A stretch of 64,000 nt of DNA from Fen-999 sp044220545 (GCA_044220545.1 JBGAQX010000002.1:186001-250000); one strand, 5' to 3'; shown: positions 36,247 to 45,221, counted from the stretch's first letter. Numbers and translations: made by a program. The notes: generated from the letters alone by a model not told the origin.

Positions 36247-37170
36247 ATGACAACGGCCTTCATCACCCATCGCGACTGCTGGCGCCATGACATGGGCGCC
36301 CACCACCCGGAGTGCCCCGAGCGCCTGGGGGCCATTCAGGACCGGTTGATCGCCGCCGGACTCGACCTGTATCTCTCCTATCACGACGCGCCGCTGGCCG
36401 AAATGGAGCAACTGCTGCGCGTGCATCCGCGCAAGTATGTGGAAATGGTCGAGGCCAGTTCTCCGGAGACCGGCATCTTCCATCTCGACCCGGATACCGC
36501 CATGAATCCCGGCACCTGGCAAGCGGCGTTGCGCTCGGCCGGCGCCGGGGTGCTGGCGACGGACATCGTCATGCGCAAGGAGGCGCCCAATGCCTTCTGC
36601 GCCATTCGTCCGCCCGGCCACCATGCGGAGCGGGCCAAGGCGATGGGCTTCTGTTTCTTCAACAACGTCGCCGTCGCGGCGCGTCACGGCATCGAGCAAT
36701 GGGGCCTGGAGCGCGTGGCGATCGTCGACTTCGACGTGCACCACGGCAATGGTACCGAGGAGATATTTGCCGGCGACGAGAAGGTGCTGATGGTCAGCAT
36801 CTTCCAGCATCCCTTCTACCCGTACTGCGGCACGGAGAATCCGGCCGCCAACATGTGCAACGTGCCCATCAAGGCGGGTACCCGCGGTGATGTCTTCCGC
36901 GACATCGTCAGCGACGTCTGGCTGCCGCGCCTGCGCCAGTACGCGCCCCAGTTGATCTATATCTCGGCCGGTTTCGACGCCCACTACGAGGACGACATGG
37001 GCTCGGTTGGCCTGGTCGAATCCGACTACGCGTGGGTGACGGAGCAACTCAAGACCGTGGCGCGCGAATCGGCGGAAGGCCGGATTGTCTCGATGCTCGA
37101 GGGCGGCTATTCGCTGTCGTCGCTGGCGCGCAGCGTCTCCGCCCATATCAAGGTTCTGGCGGACCTGTAG
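36247..37170 (+). CDS. Histone deacetylase-family amidohydrolase
   Basis: A 307-residue zinc hydrolase of the class II HDAC / acetylpolyamine amidohydrolase family, likely removing acyl groups from small molecules or proteins. Catalytic pieces: 'RPPGHHAERAKAMGFCFFNN' (tandem His ~125-126), zinc-ligand 'VDFDVHHGNGTE' (~160-171), 'SAGFDAHYED' (~245) and 'MLEGGYSL' (~280). ATG 36247 was chosen; GTG/ATG codons slightly upstream overlap the divergent intergenic region. It is followed by dapA after 53 bases. Confidence 0.92.
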   Translation: MTTAFITHRDCWRHDMGAHHPECPERLGAIQDRLIAAGLDLYLSYHDAPLAEMEQLLRVHPRKYVEMVEASSPETGIFHLDPDTAMNPGTWQAALRSAGAGVLATDIVMRKEAPNAFCAIRPPGHHAERAKAMGFCFFNNVAVAARHGIEQWGLERVAIVDFDVHHGNGTEEIFAGDEKVLMVSIFQHPFYPYCGTENPAANMCNVPIKAGTRGDVFRDIVSDVWLPRLRQYAPQLIYISAGFDAHYEDDMGSVGLVESDYAWVTEQLKTVARESAEGRIVSMLEGGYSLSSLARSVSAHIKVLADL

Positions 37171-37223
37171 AACTCCAGTCGAGTAAAATTGTCTTTTCCC
37201 CTTTGCCCACAAAGTACAAGTTA

Positions 37224-38114
37224 ATGGCAACAACGATCATTCAGGGCTCGCTGCCCGCCATCGTCACCCCGATGCACGAGGACGGCAGTCTCGATCTGCC
37301 CCGGCTGAGGAGCTTCGTCGATTGGCATATTCGAGAAGGTTCCGATGGCATCGTCGTCGTGGGTACCACTGGTGAATCGCCGACCGTCAATTTCGATGAA
37401 CACTGCCAATTGATCCAGGTCGTGGCGGAGCAGGCGGCCGGACGCGTGCCGGTCATCGCCGGCACCGGCGCCAACTCCACGGCCGAAGCCATCGAGCTCG
37501 CCGAGTTCGCCCGGCGGGCCGGCGCCAGCGCCCATCTGTCGGTGGTGCCCTATTACAACAAGCCGACCCAGGAAGGCTTGTACCGGCACTTCAAGGCCAT
37601 CGCCGAAGCGGTGGACCTGCCGATGATTCTGTACAACGTGCCGGGCCGTACCGGCGCCGACCTCGCCAACGAGACGACGCTGCGTCTGGCGCGGGTGCCC
37701 CGTATCATCGGCATCAAGGATGCCACCGGCAACATCGAACGCGGTACCGACTTGCTGAAGCGTGCTCCGCCCAGTTTTGCGATATTGAGCGGTGACGACG
37801 CGACGGCCTTGGCCCTGACCTTGCTGGGTGGCCGCGGCGTGATCTCCGTGACCGCCAACGTGGCGCCAAGGCTCATGCACGAAATGATCGTGGCCGGTCT
37901 GGCCGGCGACGTCGCGACCGCGCGGACCATCAATTTCCGCCTGCTCGGCTTGCACCGCAACCTGTTCGTCGAGGCCAACCCGATTCCGGTCAAGTGGGCC
38001 TGCGTCGAGATGGGCCTGATCGAGAGCGGCGTGCGCCTGCCGATGACGCCCCTGTCGCCCGAACATCACGAGACCGTGCGCGCGGCGCTGCGCGAAGCCG
38101 GTATCCAACTCTAA
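37224..38114 (+). CDS. dapA: 4-hydroxy-tetrahydrodipicolinate synthase
   Basis: A 296-residue class I aldolase condensing pyruvate with aspartate semialdehyde, the first committed step to lysine and diaminopimelate. The Schiff-base lysine is in 'IIGIKDATGN' (~162), 'VVGTTGESPTV' (~43) and 'SVVPYYNKPTQEGLY' (~104) are active-site loops, and Arg is in 'YNVPGRTG'. Length and motifs match. It is 15 bases from bamC, the same dapA-bamC (nlpB) order as in E. coli. Confidence 0.97.
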   Translation: MATTIIQGSLPAIVTPMHEDGSLDLPRLRSFVDWHIREGSDGIVVVGTTGESPTVNFDEHCQLIQVVAEQAAGRVPVIAGTGANSTAEAIELAEFARRAGASAHLSVVPYYNKPTQEGLYRHFKAIAEAVDLPMILYNVPGRTGADLANETTLRLARVPRIIGIKDATGNIERGTDLLKRAPPSFAILSGDDATALALTLLGGRGVISVTANVAPRLMHEMIVAGLAGDVATARTINFRLLGLHRNLFVEANPIPVKWACVEMGLIESGVRLPMTPLSPEHHETVRAALREAGIQL

Positions 38115-38129
38115 TTCCGCGAGGAACGC

Positions 38130-39269
38130 ATGAAGCGTAGTGCCCTGTTGATGGCTTCTGTCGTGCTGACGCTGCTGGCCGGTTGCAGCGGTTCCATTCT
38201 CGAATCGAAGAAGATCGAATACAAGTCGGCGGGCAAGCTGCCGCCGCTGGAAATTCCGCCCGATCTGACCCAGCCGACCCGCGACGATCGCTATGCGGTG
38301 CCGGACGTCAGCCCGAAAGGCACGGCGACCTACTCGGCCTATGCCGGCGACCGCGCTGGCCAGACGCGCACAAGTACCGCCCAGGATGTGTTGCCGCAGG
38401 TGGAGAAAATGCGCATCGAGCGGTCGGGCAGCCAGCGCTGGCTGGTGGTGCCGGGTGGCCCGGACAAGATCTGGCCTGGCTTGAAGGAGTTCTGGCAGGA
38501 CCTTGGCTTCATCGTCAATATCGAACTGCCCGAGGCCGGCATCATCGAGACCGACTGGGCCGAGAATCGCGCCAAGTTGCCGCAGGACATCATCCGCGGC
38601 ACCTTGGGCAAGGTGTTCGACAACCTCTACTCGACGGCCGAGCGCGACAAATTCCGCACCCGGATTGAAAAGGGCGCGCAGCCGGATACCACCGAGATCT
38701 ACATTAGCCACCGCGGTATGTACGAGGTCTATACCAACGAAGGCAAGAGCGAAACCCGCTGGCAGCCCCGCGCGCCCGATCCGGAACTGGAAGCGGAAAT
38801 GTTGCGGCGCCTGATGGTGCGTCTGGGGCTGGACGAGACGCGCGCCAAGACGATCCTGGTTGAAGGTGGCTCGAAGGACGAAAAGGCCAGAATCCTGGCC
38901 GGTCAGGCGGAAGGAGGCGTTCTGGAACTCCAGGAGCCCTTCGATCGCGGCTGGCGTCGTGTCGGCTTGGCGCTGGATCGCGTTGGTTTCACGGTCGAGG
39001 ATCGGGATCGTTCCCAGGGTCTCTACTTCGTGCGCTATGTCGATCCGGAAATCGATGCCCGGAAGAAGGGCGACGACAAGGGTTTCCTGTCAAAGTTGGC
39101 CTTCTGGAAGAGCAGCAAGCCCGACCCCAACAAGAGCCCGAAGTATCGAATTCTGGTCAAGGGTACCGGCGAGACCAGCAGCGTGCGGGTGCTGACGGCC
39201 GACGGTCAAATCGATACCGGCGACACCGGCAAGAAGATCCTGCGTCTGCTGTTCGAGCAACTCAAGTAG
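38130..39269 (+). CDS. bamC: Outer membrane assembly lipoprotein BamC
   Basis: A 379-residue lipoprotein of the Bam beta-barrel assembly complex. Lipobox LAGC puts the lipidated Cys at 19, followed by the unstructured N-terminal segment that contacts BamD ('LPPLEIPPDLTQP'). Two helix-grip domains follow: 'RWLVVPGGPDKIWPGLKEFW' (~105) and 'LELQEPFDRGWRRVGLALDR' (~270). It is a little longer than E. coli BamC (344). GAGGAACGC lies upstream of the ATG. It is co-transcribed with dapA. Confidence 0.93.
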   Translation: MKRSALLMASVVLTLLAGCSGSILESKKIEYKSAGKLPPLEIPPDLTQPTRDDRYAVPDVSPKGTATYSAYAGDRAGQTRTSTAQDVLPQVEKMRIERSGSQRWLVVPGGPDKIWPGLKEFWQDLGFIVNIELPEAGIIETDWAENRAKLPQDIIRGTLGKVFDNLYSTAERDKFRTRIEKGAQPDTTEIYISHRGMYEVYTNEGKSETRWQPRAPDPELEAEMLRRLMVRLGLDETRAKTILVEGGSKDEKARILAGQAEGGVLELQEPFDRGWRRVGLALDRVGFTVEDRDRSQGLYFVRYVDPEIDARKKGDDKGFLSKLAFWKSSKPDPNKSPKYRILVKGTGETSSVRVLTADGQIDTGDTGKKILRLLFEQLK

Positions 39270-39313
39270 CCATGGCGGGGCGGGCGTGCCGCGCCCCGCA
39301 TGACGAGGTTGCC

Positions 39314-40174
39314 TCAGTAGAGTACTTCGGCCCAGCGACCGGCCGCGACCAACTGGTCGCGCTTGGCGCGCCAGGCCTCGGTGGAGCCGGCGACGCCGGC
39401 TAGTGCCTTTTTCACCATGTCCAGCATGGCGCCGGTGCCGGCGATGAAAACGCGGCAGTCCATGCTCTCGAGCATTTCCCACAGCTCGGCGGCGTTCTGC
39501 TCGATGGCCTTGTCCAATTCTATGGGGCGATCGAAGACGGGCCGCGGGCTGACCGCCTGGAAGGCCTTGAAAGTGGGCTGGTCGTAATAGTTGGCCAGAT
39601 CGTTGTTGATGTCGTTCATGTAGAGCATCTCCAGCCCGCTGCGTGCGCCGTAGTAGAGCCGCACCTTGCCTTTCCAGCCGCCGATCTTTTCATAGATGAG
39701 CCGAATCAGGCCACGGAAGGGCGCTATGCCGGTGCCCATGCCGATCATGACGATGTTGGCGTTCTTGTTGTCGGGGATGGCAAACGGGTAGCCGACCGGG
39801 CCGGCAAACTCGATGGCGTCACCCGGCCGCAGGTCGCAGAGGTAGTTCGACGCGACGCCGGCGTATTCCTCGCCGCTGAAATCGTCAACGTAAGAGCAGC
39901 GCCGGACGCAGATGGAGAATTCGGCGCTGTGCTTCGGACTCTGGTCCTGATCCGCGATCGAATACAGGCGGGAATGGTATTGGTTGCCAAATTGACCGGG
40001 TGCCATGACGCGGATACAGCTGCCTACCTTGCCATCGAAGGCGGGGTCTTCGGTGCGGAATACCAATTGCCTGACCTCTTCCTTCGAAGCAGTGGGGGTG
40101 ATGCGCTCCGAGCGGAGCAGTCGGGCGGAGTGCAGGGCGCTTTCGCTGGTGGTGGGGTGAGTGGACGTTTGCAT
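39314..40174 (-). CDS. Plant-type ferredoxin-NADP+ reductase
   Basis: A 286-residue FAD/NADP oxidoreductase moving electrons between ferredoxin and NADP. FAD binding is through 'SRLYSIADQ' (~69), pyridine-nucleotide binding through 'IGMGTGIAPFRGLIR' (~147-161), and 'YYGARSGLEMLY' follows. The C-terminal aromatic residue is Tyr (AEVLY), as in plant-type FNRs that stack on the flavin. No iron-sulfur domain is present, unlike the related BoxA reductases. It diverges from the metallo-beta-lactamase gene across 194 bases. Confidence 0.9.
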   Translation of the reverse strand: MQTSTHPTTSESALHSARLLRSERITPTASKEEVRQLVFRTEDPAFDGKVGSCIRVMAPGQFGNQYHSRLYSIADQDQSPKHSAEFSICVRRCSYVDDFSGEEYAGVASNYLCDLRPGDAIEFAGPVGYPFAIPDNKNANIVMIGMGTGIAPFRGLIRLIYEKIGGWKGKVRLYYGARSGLEMLYMNDINNDLANYYDQPTFKAFQAVSPRPVFDRPIELDKAIEQNAAELWEMLESMDCRVFIAGTGAMLDMVKKALAGVAGSTEAWRAKRDQLVAAGRWAEVLY

Positions 40175-40368
40175 GTGAATGGACTCCGATAGTCGATTGC
40201 CAGCTTATCCGGCCCGCCGGCTGGAACTTCGGTTCGGCGAGTCGGCAGTATTCGTTTAGGGACATTATCGCCAAACTAACCGGCAAAGTGGGGATTGATC
40301 ATCGCGGGATGCCGGGGGGCTTCCAGTAAGATGGCTTGGTCTTCGTCAAATGGTTGAATGGTTATTGC

Positions 40369-41127
40369 ATGCGCTTCGCCTCGCTCGGTAGCGGCAGTCG
40401 TGGCAACGCCCTGGTGGTCGAGGCCGGCTGCACCCGCGTGCTGGTCGATTGTGGTTTCGGCCCCCGCAACCTGTCCGCTCGCCTGGCCCGCGTTGGTCTT
40501 GCGCCGGACGATCTCGACGCGATCCTGGTAACCCACGAGCACAGCGATCATGTCTGCGGTGTCGCCACCGTCGCGCGTCGTTACGAACTCGATGTGTTTC
40601 TCAGTCATGGCACGCTCGGCGCAATCGGTCTGGACGGCCTGTCGCGGCATGTCATCGACAGCCACACCGCTTTCACCATTGGTGACCTGGAGATTCATCC
40701 CTTTCCGGTACCCCACGACGCGCGCGAGCCGACTCAGTTTGTATTCTCCGACGGCGGCCGTCGCCTGGGCGTGCTTACCGATGCCGGATGGGTGACCCCG
40801 TACATGGTCGAAATTCTGTCCCTTTGCGATGCGCTGGTGCTCGAATGCAATCACGATGCGGCAATGCTGGCCGAAGGCCACTATCCGGCACACCTGAAGC
40901 GGCGCATTGCCGGGCGTTTTGGCCATCTCGACAATGCGGCCGCGGCAGATTTGCTCGGTCGAGTTGATCATGGGCGCTTGCGCCACGTCGTGGCCGCTCA
41001 CTTGAGCCAGGAAAACAATAGTCCCACGCTGGCTAAGGCGGCCCTGGCAGAGGTGCTTGGGTGCGAGCCGGATTGGGTGGGGGTCGCTGATCAGGAGGGT
41101 GGGTGCGGTTGGCGGGATCTCGCCTGA
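40369..41127 (+). CDS. Metallo-beta-lactamase-fold hydrolase (YycJ-like)
   Basis: A 252-residue zinc hydrolase. The HxHxDH signature is 'VTHEHSDHVCG' (~56-66), and further metal ligands lie in 'PVPHDAREP' and near 'HLSQENNSP' at the C-terminal end. The 'SLGSGSRGNALVVE' N-terminus is typical of the YycJ/WalJ group, whose members have been proposed as nucleases or phosphodiesterases. ATG 40369 begins this segment; the extension to 40336 lacks similarity. The shared terminator follows 28 bases downstream. Confidence 0.9.
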   Translation: MRFASLGSGSRGNALVVEAGCTRVLVDCGFGPRNLSARLARVGLAPDDLDAILVTHEHSDHVCGVATVARRYELDVFLSHGTLGAIGLDGLSRHVIDSHTAFTIGDLEIHPFPVPHDAREPTQFVFSDGGRRLGVLTDAGWVTPYMVEILSLCDALVLECNHDAAMLAEGHYPAHLKRRIAGRFGHLDNAAAADLLGRVDHGRLRHVVAAHLSQENNSPTLAKAALAEVLGCEPDWVGVADQEGGCGWRDLA

Positions 41128-41154
41128 GTCGGTCGCAATTCAGGCCGAAAAGAA

Positions 41155-41180
41155 AAAGGGCCAACCGAAGTTGGCCCTTT
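41155..41180. terminator. Bidirectional intrinsic terminator
   Basis: AAAGGGCCAAC (41155-41165), loop CGAA, GTTGGCCCTTT (41170-41180): a perfect 11-bp stem, A-rich on the left and T-rich on the right. It lies between convergent genes (hydrolase, plus; Met-rich lipoprotein, minus) and should stop both. Confidence 0.9.
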
Positions 41181-41215
41181 CTGTTCCGACGGGAGTCGGA
41201 AGGCTATTGCGATGC

Positions 41216-41509
41216 TTACTTCTTGCCTTCCATGCCGGCCATGCCGGACATGCCTTCCATGCCCTTCTGTTCGCCGGCCATGCCAGACATGCCGGACATG
41301 CCTTCCATGCCCTTCTGCTCGCCAGCCATACCAGACATGCCGGCCATGCCAGACATGCCTTCCATGCCCTTCTGTTCGGCAGCCGGGGCGGCCGGAGCGG
41401 GAGCGGGAGCAGCCACGGGGGCGGGGGCCGGAGCGGGCGCGGCTTCTTGCTTGCCGCAGGCGGAAACGGTCAGGGCGACGAGCGCGGCGATGAGGAGAGA
41501 CTGTTTCAT
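41216..41509 (-). CDS. Met/Gly-repeat lipoprotein
   Basis: A 97-residue protein with a signal peptide and lipobox VSAC (lipidated Cys 18). An Ala-Pro linker (~22-43) follows, then three tandem repeats starting EQKG and made of MEGMSGMAG-type units (residues 45-95). About a fifth of the repeat residues are methionine. Closely spaced Met pairs in periplasmic proteins commonly bind Cu(I), so a copper-binding or oxidant-scavenging role is possible, but this is an inference with no domain support. The start has AGGAATACAC upstream. Perfect repeat units suggest recent expansion. Confidence 0.82.
   Translation of the reverse strand: MKQSLLIAALVALTVSACGKQEAAPAPAPAPVAAPAPAPAAPAAEQKGMEGMSGMAGMSGMAGEQKGMEGMSGMSGMAGEQKGMEGMSGMAGMEGKK
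41225..41377 (-). repeat. Tandem coding repeats (Met/Gly units)
   Basis: Three imperfect direct repeats of 57, 48 and 48 bases encode EQKG plus MEGMSGMAG-type modules. They differ by in-frame MSG/MAG unit number, the pattern expected from slipped-strand copy-number change. Confidence 0.85.
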
Positions 41510-41651
41510 GTGTATTCCTTTATCGAAGAGGAGGTTTGGAGCAGGGATTTCGTTACCAGCGAAAATTCTTTAGGACGACGTTTCATCCAATTGGCGAGTA
41601 TAACAAAGATTTCCGACATGCCAATCGGCGTCGAACCGGAAAATATCTGTG

Positions 41652-42134
41652 TCACAACCCTGTGACGGCTCCCGGCGAGCGCGGCTCGCTGGCTTCCCAG
41701 AGTTCGTCGAAACGCTGCCACCAAGGGCCGATTTCCGCCGGCCATGCCGTGATTCGCTTGCCACGCGGGTGATCGGCATGAAAGCGAATCGCCCCGTGGT
41801 CTTGGTCGGCCAGGACCCAGCAGTCGGTCAGTTGGCGCAGGTGGTCCGGAGTCGTGCGAATCTCGATGGCGTGGCGGTGCTGCTGTATTAGGGCAATGAG
41901 TCGCGGCGATCGCTTCTCCAGCGGCGCCATATCGTGCAACACGATACGCAGGCGCCGGTGCGAACCAGCCGCCAGAAACCGGCCCAGCAAGGCGACGTGG
42001 GCGGCATCCTCGATGCCCAGACGAACCAGATCGCGGTCGAAGATCCGAACCTCCCGCTGGGCGGCCGCCAGGGTGAGATCGATGGCGGCACGAAATCCAG
42101 CCTCACTGTCGAACAGTTCGGCGCTCTCGCTCAT
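41652..42134 (-). CDS. Conserved hypothetical, PLD-like fold
   Basis: A 160-residue cytoplasmic protein of unknown function. The pattern 'AAQREVRIFDRDLVRLGIED' followed by 'RRLRIVLHDMAPLEKRSPRL' resembles half of a phospholipase D-like fold, but no HxK motif is present, so catalysis is unlikely. It overlaps the oxygenase gene by four bases (ATGA) and is probably co-translated. Such pairs suggest a role connected with ribosomal protein hydroxylation, an inference. Confidence 0.75.
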   Translation of the reverse strand: MSESAELFDSEAGFRAAIDLTLAAAQREVRIFDRDLVRLGIEDAAHVALLGRFLAAGSHRRLRIVLHDMAPLEKRSPRLIALIQQHRHAIEIRTTPDHLRQLTDCWVLADQDHGAIRFHADHPRGKRITAWPAEIGPWWQRFDELWEASEPRSPGAVTGL

Positions 42135-43243
42135 GGTAGATGCGCGAAGCCGCCGTGGTACCAGTCGTAGAGGACCTGCTGGCCAGCATCGCTGACCGGG
42201 GTTCCGGGGGGCCAGATTCGGGTGTCGGCGAAGTTGCGGAAGGCCGGTTGGTCTTCGCGCGAGACGGTGGCCAACTCGCCGTTGATGTAGAAACGTTGGC
42301 CGGCGAACATTAGCTGGCTGCGCGCATCCAGGCGCAGCCCGCGTCGGTCGAACCCGGCGGCAAAGCGCTTTTGGCCCAGCGGCTTCTCAGGCGGGTCGAA
42401 AACGACATGCGACTTGGGTTCGGTGAGATAGCTGCCGAGGAAGTCGCGGACCGTATCCCGATTCCAGCGAATGCCGGCAAGCAATTCGGTCACCTGGTCA
42501 ATCATGGTCGTGCCGATTTCGGCCGGATGCCGCTGACGCTTCAAGCCCGGATCCCGGTAGCGACCCGAGAGGCAGACGCGGTCCTGGAGAAACATCAGGA
42601 ACTGTTCGGCAAGCTCCTGCGTCGGAGCGGCGCGAAAGCCGACGGAGTAGGTCATGCACTCGCCGACCGCGGTACCGTCGTGGGCCCATTCCGGCGGTAG
42701 ATAGAGCATGTCGCCGGGTTCGAGGACCCAGTCATGGACCGGGTGGAAGTCCTTGAGAATGCGTAGCGGCAGGCCGTCGATCAGCGTCTGGTCTTTCTGG
42801 TTGCCGATGCGCCAACGGCGCTGGCCAATGCCCTGGATCAGGAACACATCGTAGCTGTCGAAATGAGGGCCCACGCCGCCGCCATCGGTGGCGTAGCTGA
42901 CCATCAGGTCGTCGAGGCGGGCGTAGGGGATAAAGCTGAATTGCCGCATCAGTTCGTCGGCGGTCGGTAGGACGAGATTCAGGCTTTGCACCAGCACCGT
43001 CCAGGGCTTGGCCTTGCGGCGCAGGGCGGCCCGGGCGAACGGGCCGTGGCTGATGGTCCAGCCCCCCGCTTGCGAGACGAAGCGGGATTCGACGTCGTCG
43101 CGGCCGGCGAGCTCGAGCAAGTCGTCGCGCGTTAGCAGGCCGGTGAAGCCGGGCAGGGCGTTACGTACCAGCAGAGGCTTCTTCTGCCAGTATTCAGCGA
43201 GGAATTGTTGCGGCGTGAGGCCGCCGAGCAGGGTCGCGATCAT
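42131..43243 (-). CDS. roxA: JmjC/cupin ribosomal oxygenase (YcfD/RoxA-like)
   Basis: A 370-residue Fe(II)/2-oxoglutarate oxygenase; E. coli YcfD hydroxylates an arginine of ribosomal protein L16. The N-terminus 'FLAEYWQKKPLLVRNA' is a family signature. Iron ligands: HxD in 'VGPHFDSYDVFLIQGIGQRR' (~129-131) and the distal His in 'YLPPEWAHDGTAVG' (~190). The C-terminal winged-helix-like dimer region follows. ATG 43243 was chosen; a long upstream extension runs antisense to rlmD. It diverges from rlmD, another ribosome-modification gene. Confidence 0.92.
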   Translation of the reverse strand: MIATLLGGLTPQQFLAEYWQKKPLLVRNALPGFTGLLTRDDLLELAGRDDVESRFVSQAGGWTISHGPFARAALRRKAKPWTVLVQSLNLVLPTADELMRQFSFIPYARLDDLMVSYATDGGGVGPHFDSYDVFLIQGIGQRRWRIGNQKDQTLIDGLPLRILKDFHPVHDWVLEPGDMLYLPPEWAHDGTAVGECMTYSVGFRAAPTQELAEQFLMFLQDRVCLSGRYRDPGLKRQRHPAEIGTTMIDQVTELLAGIRWNRDTVRDFLGSYLTEPKSHVVFDPPEKPLGQKRFAAGFDRRGLRLDARSQLMFAGQRFYINGELATVSREDQPAFRNFADTRIWPPGTPVSDAGQQVLYDWYHGGFAHLP

Positions 43244-43251
43244 CGCGCCAT

Positions 43252-43257
43252 TATAAT
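43252..43257 (+). promoter_or_regulatory. Perfect -10 box for rlmD within a palindrome
   Basis: TATAAT at 43252-43257 lies inside the palindrome ATTATAAT, 26 bases before the rlmD ATG. No good -35 is seen 17 bases upstream, so it may be a weak or activator-dependent promoter. On the minus strand the palindrome is too close to the oxygenase ATG to serve that gene. Confidence 0.5.
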
Positions 43258-43282
43258 CGCGGCTTTTTGCCCGGTTGCCACC

Positions 43283-44581
43283 ATGCCGCTCGCCCTGATC
43301 GAATCCCTGGACAATGAAGGTCGCGGCGTTGCGCACGTCGATGGCAAGGCGATCTTCATCGAAGGTGCGCTGCCCGGCGAGACGGTCGAATACTCGAGCT
43401 ATCGGCGGAAGCCCACATTCGAGCAGGCGCAGACCGTGCGGGTGGTCAAGGCGTCCAGTCAGCGGGTGACGCCCGGTTGTCCGCATTTCGGCGTCTGCGG
43501 TGGTTGCAGCATGCAGCATCTGGAACCAGGTGCGCAGACGGCGGCCAAGCAGCGCGTGCTCGAGGATGCGCTCTGGCACCTGGCCCGGCTGAAGCCGGAA
43601 GCCGTTTTCCCGCCGATCTCGGGTCCGGCCTGGGGTTACCGGCACCGGGCACGGCTGTCCGTGCGCCATGTGGCCAAGAAGGGCGGCGTGCTGGTCGGCT
43701 TCCATGAGAAGCGCAGCAGCTATGTGGCGGTGATGGATTGCTGCCCGGTGCTGCCTCCGGCCATTTCAAGCCTGATCCCAGCGCTCAAGGAACTGGTCGC
43801 CGGCATGTCGATGCCGGATCGCCTGCCGCAGATAGAGTTGGCCATCGGCGACGACCAGCGTGTGCTGGTGTTGCGCAATCTGGAGCCACTGGCGGCCGCC
43901 GACGAGGCGCGGCTACGTGATTTCGCCGACCGCCATGCCGTCTGTTTCTACTTGCAACCGGGTGGCCCGGATACTGCCGCGCTGTTTCATCCGCCACTGG
44001 CCGCGCCCCTGACGTATCGGCTGCCGGACTTCGATGTTGTCCTGCGTTTTCGCCCCACCGACTTTACCCAGGTCAATCACGGCATCAACCGCATGCTGGT
44101 GCGGCGGGCGATGGGCCTGTTGCAGCCGGCGCCGGGTGAGCGCATCGGTGACTTGTTCTGTGGACTGGGCAACTTCACGCTGCCGATCGCCCGCCTCGGG
44201 GCGACCGTGGTCGGCGTGGAAGGCAGCGGGCCGCTGGTCGAGCGTGCTCGCGCCAATGCCGAGCTCAATGGTCTGGCGGTGCGCTGCGACTTTCATGTCG
44301 CCAACCTGTTCGAGGCAACCGACGAGAGCCTGGCCGAGCTTGGCACATTCGACAAACTGTTGATCGATCCGCCGCGCGAAGGGGCAATAGCCGTCGTCAA
44401 CGCGCTGCGCGAATCCGGCCCGCGCCGGATTGTCTATGTCTCCTGCAGTCCGGCCACGCTGGCCCGCGATGCCGCCGTGCTGGTGCACCAGAAAGGATAT
44501 GTGTTACGCGGCGCCGGCATCGCCAGCATGTTTCCGCACACCTCGCACGTCGAATCCATCGCGCTCTTCGAGCGCTCGTAG
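43283..44581 (+). CDS. rlmD: 23S rRNA (uracil-1939-C5)-methyltransferase
   Basis: A 432-residue SAM-dependent rRNA methylase. An N-terminal TRAM domain is followed by a 4Fe-4S cluster motif 'CPHFGVCGGCSMQHL' (~70-84) with a fourth Cys in 'VMDCCPVL' (~150). SAM motifs are 'DLFCGLGNFTLPIARLGA' (~290) and 'LLIDPPREGA' (~365), and the catalytic Cys is in 'IVYVSCSPATLARD' (~393). Length equals E. coli RlmD (433). It is followed immediately by a tRNA-Ser gene on the other strand. Confidence 0.94.
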   Translation: MPLALIESLDNEGRGVAHVDGKAIFIEGALPGETVEYSSYRRKPTFEQAQTVRVVKASSQRVTPGCPHFGVCGGCSMQHLEPGAQTAAKQRVLEDALWHLARLKPEAVFPPISGPAWGYRHRARLSVRHVAKKGGVLVGFHEKRSSYVAVMDCCPVLPPAISSLIPALKELVAGMSMPDRLPQIELAIGDDQRVLVLRNLEPLAAADEARLRDFADRHAVCFYLQPGGPDTAALFHPPLAAPLTYRLPDFDVVLRFRPTDFTQVNHGINRMLVRRAMGLLQPAPGERIGDLFCGLGNFTLPIARLGATVVGVEGSGPLVERARANAELNGLAVRCDFHVANLFEATDESLAELGTFDKLLIDPPREGAIAVVNALRESGPRRIVYVSCSPATLARDAAVLVHQKGYVLRGAGIASMFPHTSHVESIALFERS

Positions 44582-44600
44582 GAGAAGCCGATAGTACTCG

Positions 44601-44690
44601 TGGCGGAGGCGGTGAGATTCGAACTCACGAACGTCTTGCGACATTGCCGGTTTTCAAGACCGGTGCATTCAACCGCTCTGCCACGCCTCC
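44601..44690 (-). tRNA. tRNA-Ser (anticodon UGA)
   Basis: A 90-base class II tRNA on the minus strand with encoded CCA (44603-44601). The acceptor stem GGAGGCG (from 44690) pairs with CGCCTCC. The anticodon stem-loop reads CCGGTCTTGAAAACCGG with TGA. A long variable arm is present, as in tRNA-Ser, and the T-arm contains GTTCGAATC. Confidence 0.97.
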
Positions 44691-44712
44691 GCAGCGATGA
44701 CGGGGGCGGATT

Positions 44713-45174
44713 CTACCCTCGATATGGCGGGTCGGCCCGGATGGCGTCGGCCCAGCAGTTCGGCGTTTCGTAGATCCGCACCCGTTCGAGCTGCAACTGG
44801 TTGCCGTAGGTCGCTTGATAGACGGGAGCCAGTATTCGGAAGGCGATCGAAGCGAGGTTCTCAGCCGTTGGCACGGCATCCAGGACCACGGTCTTGTGCC
44901 CAGGCAGGGAATCGAGAAAGGCAACCAGGGCCGCATCGCCTCGATAGGCCAGAAAGGCGTGGTCCCAGGCATCGACCACATGCTCGCTGGCTAGTTGCTT
45001 GACACGCGAGAAGTCCATGACCATGCCGTTTTCCGGATTGCCGGTCGCCTCCAGAACGGAACCGGAAAGCGTAATCTCGATGGCGTAACGATGCCCGTGC
45101 AGGTGACGGCATTGGCTGCGGTGGTCAGGGATGCGGTGGCCGGCGTCGAATTCCAGGCGGCGGGTGATCAACAT
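44713..45174 (-). CDS. queD: 6-carboxytetrahydropterin synthase
   Basis: A 153-residue T-fold enzyme converting dihydroneopterin triphosphate to 6-carboxytetrahydropterin for queuosine and other 7-deazapurines. Zinc His residues lie in 'FDAGHRIPDH' and 'CRHLHGHRY', with the catalytic Cys at the start of the latter. 'NGMVMDFSRVK' and the C-terminal 'RVRIYETPNCWAD' (Glu anchoring the pterin) are family hallmarks. It diverges by 47 bases from a radical SAM gene. Confidence 0.94.
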   Translation of the reverse strand: MLITRRLEFDAGHRIPDHRSQCRHLHGHRYAIEITLSGSVLEATGNPENGMVMDFSRVKQLASEHVVDAWDHAFLAYRGDAALVAFLDSLPGHKTVVLDAVPTAENLASIAFRILAPVYQATYGNQLQLERVRIYETPNCWADAIRADPPYRG

Positions 45175-45221
45175 GGGATCGGTGTTAAGCTGGATTGGCC
45201 CGCATTATATATTGGCGCACC

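Noticed and set aside
41225..41377. Tandem repeats considered as a CRISPR array for the orphan Cas6
   Set aside because: Repeats are contiguous and coding (Met/Gly units), with no unique spacers. No array was seen elsewhere in the window.
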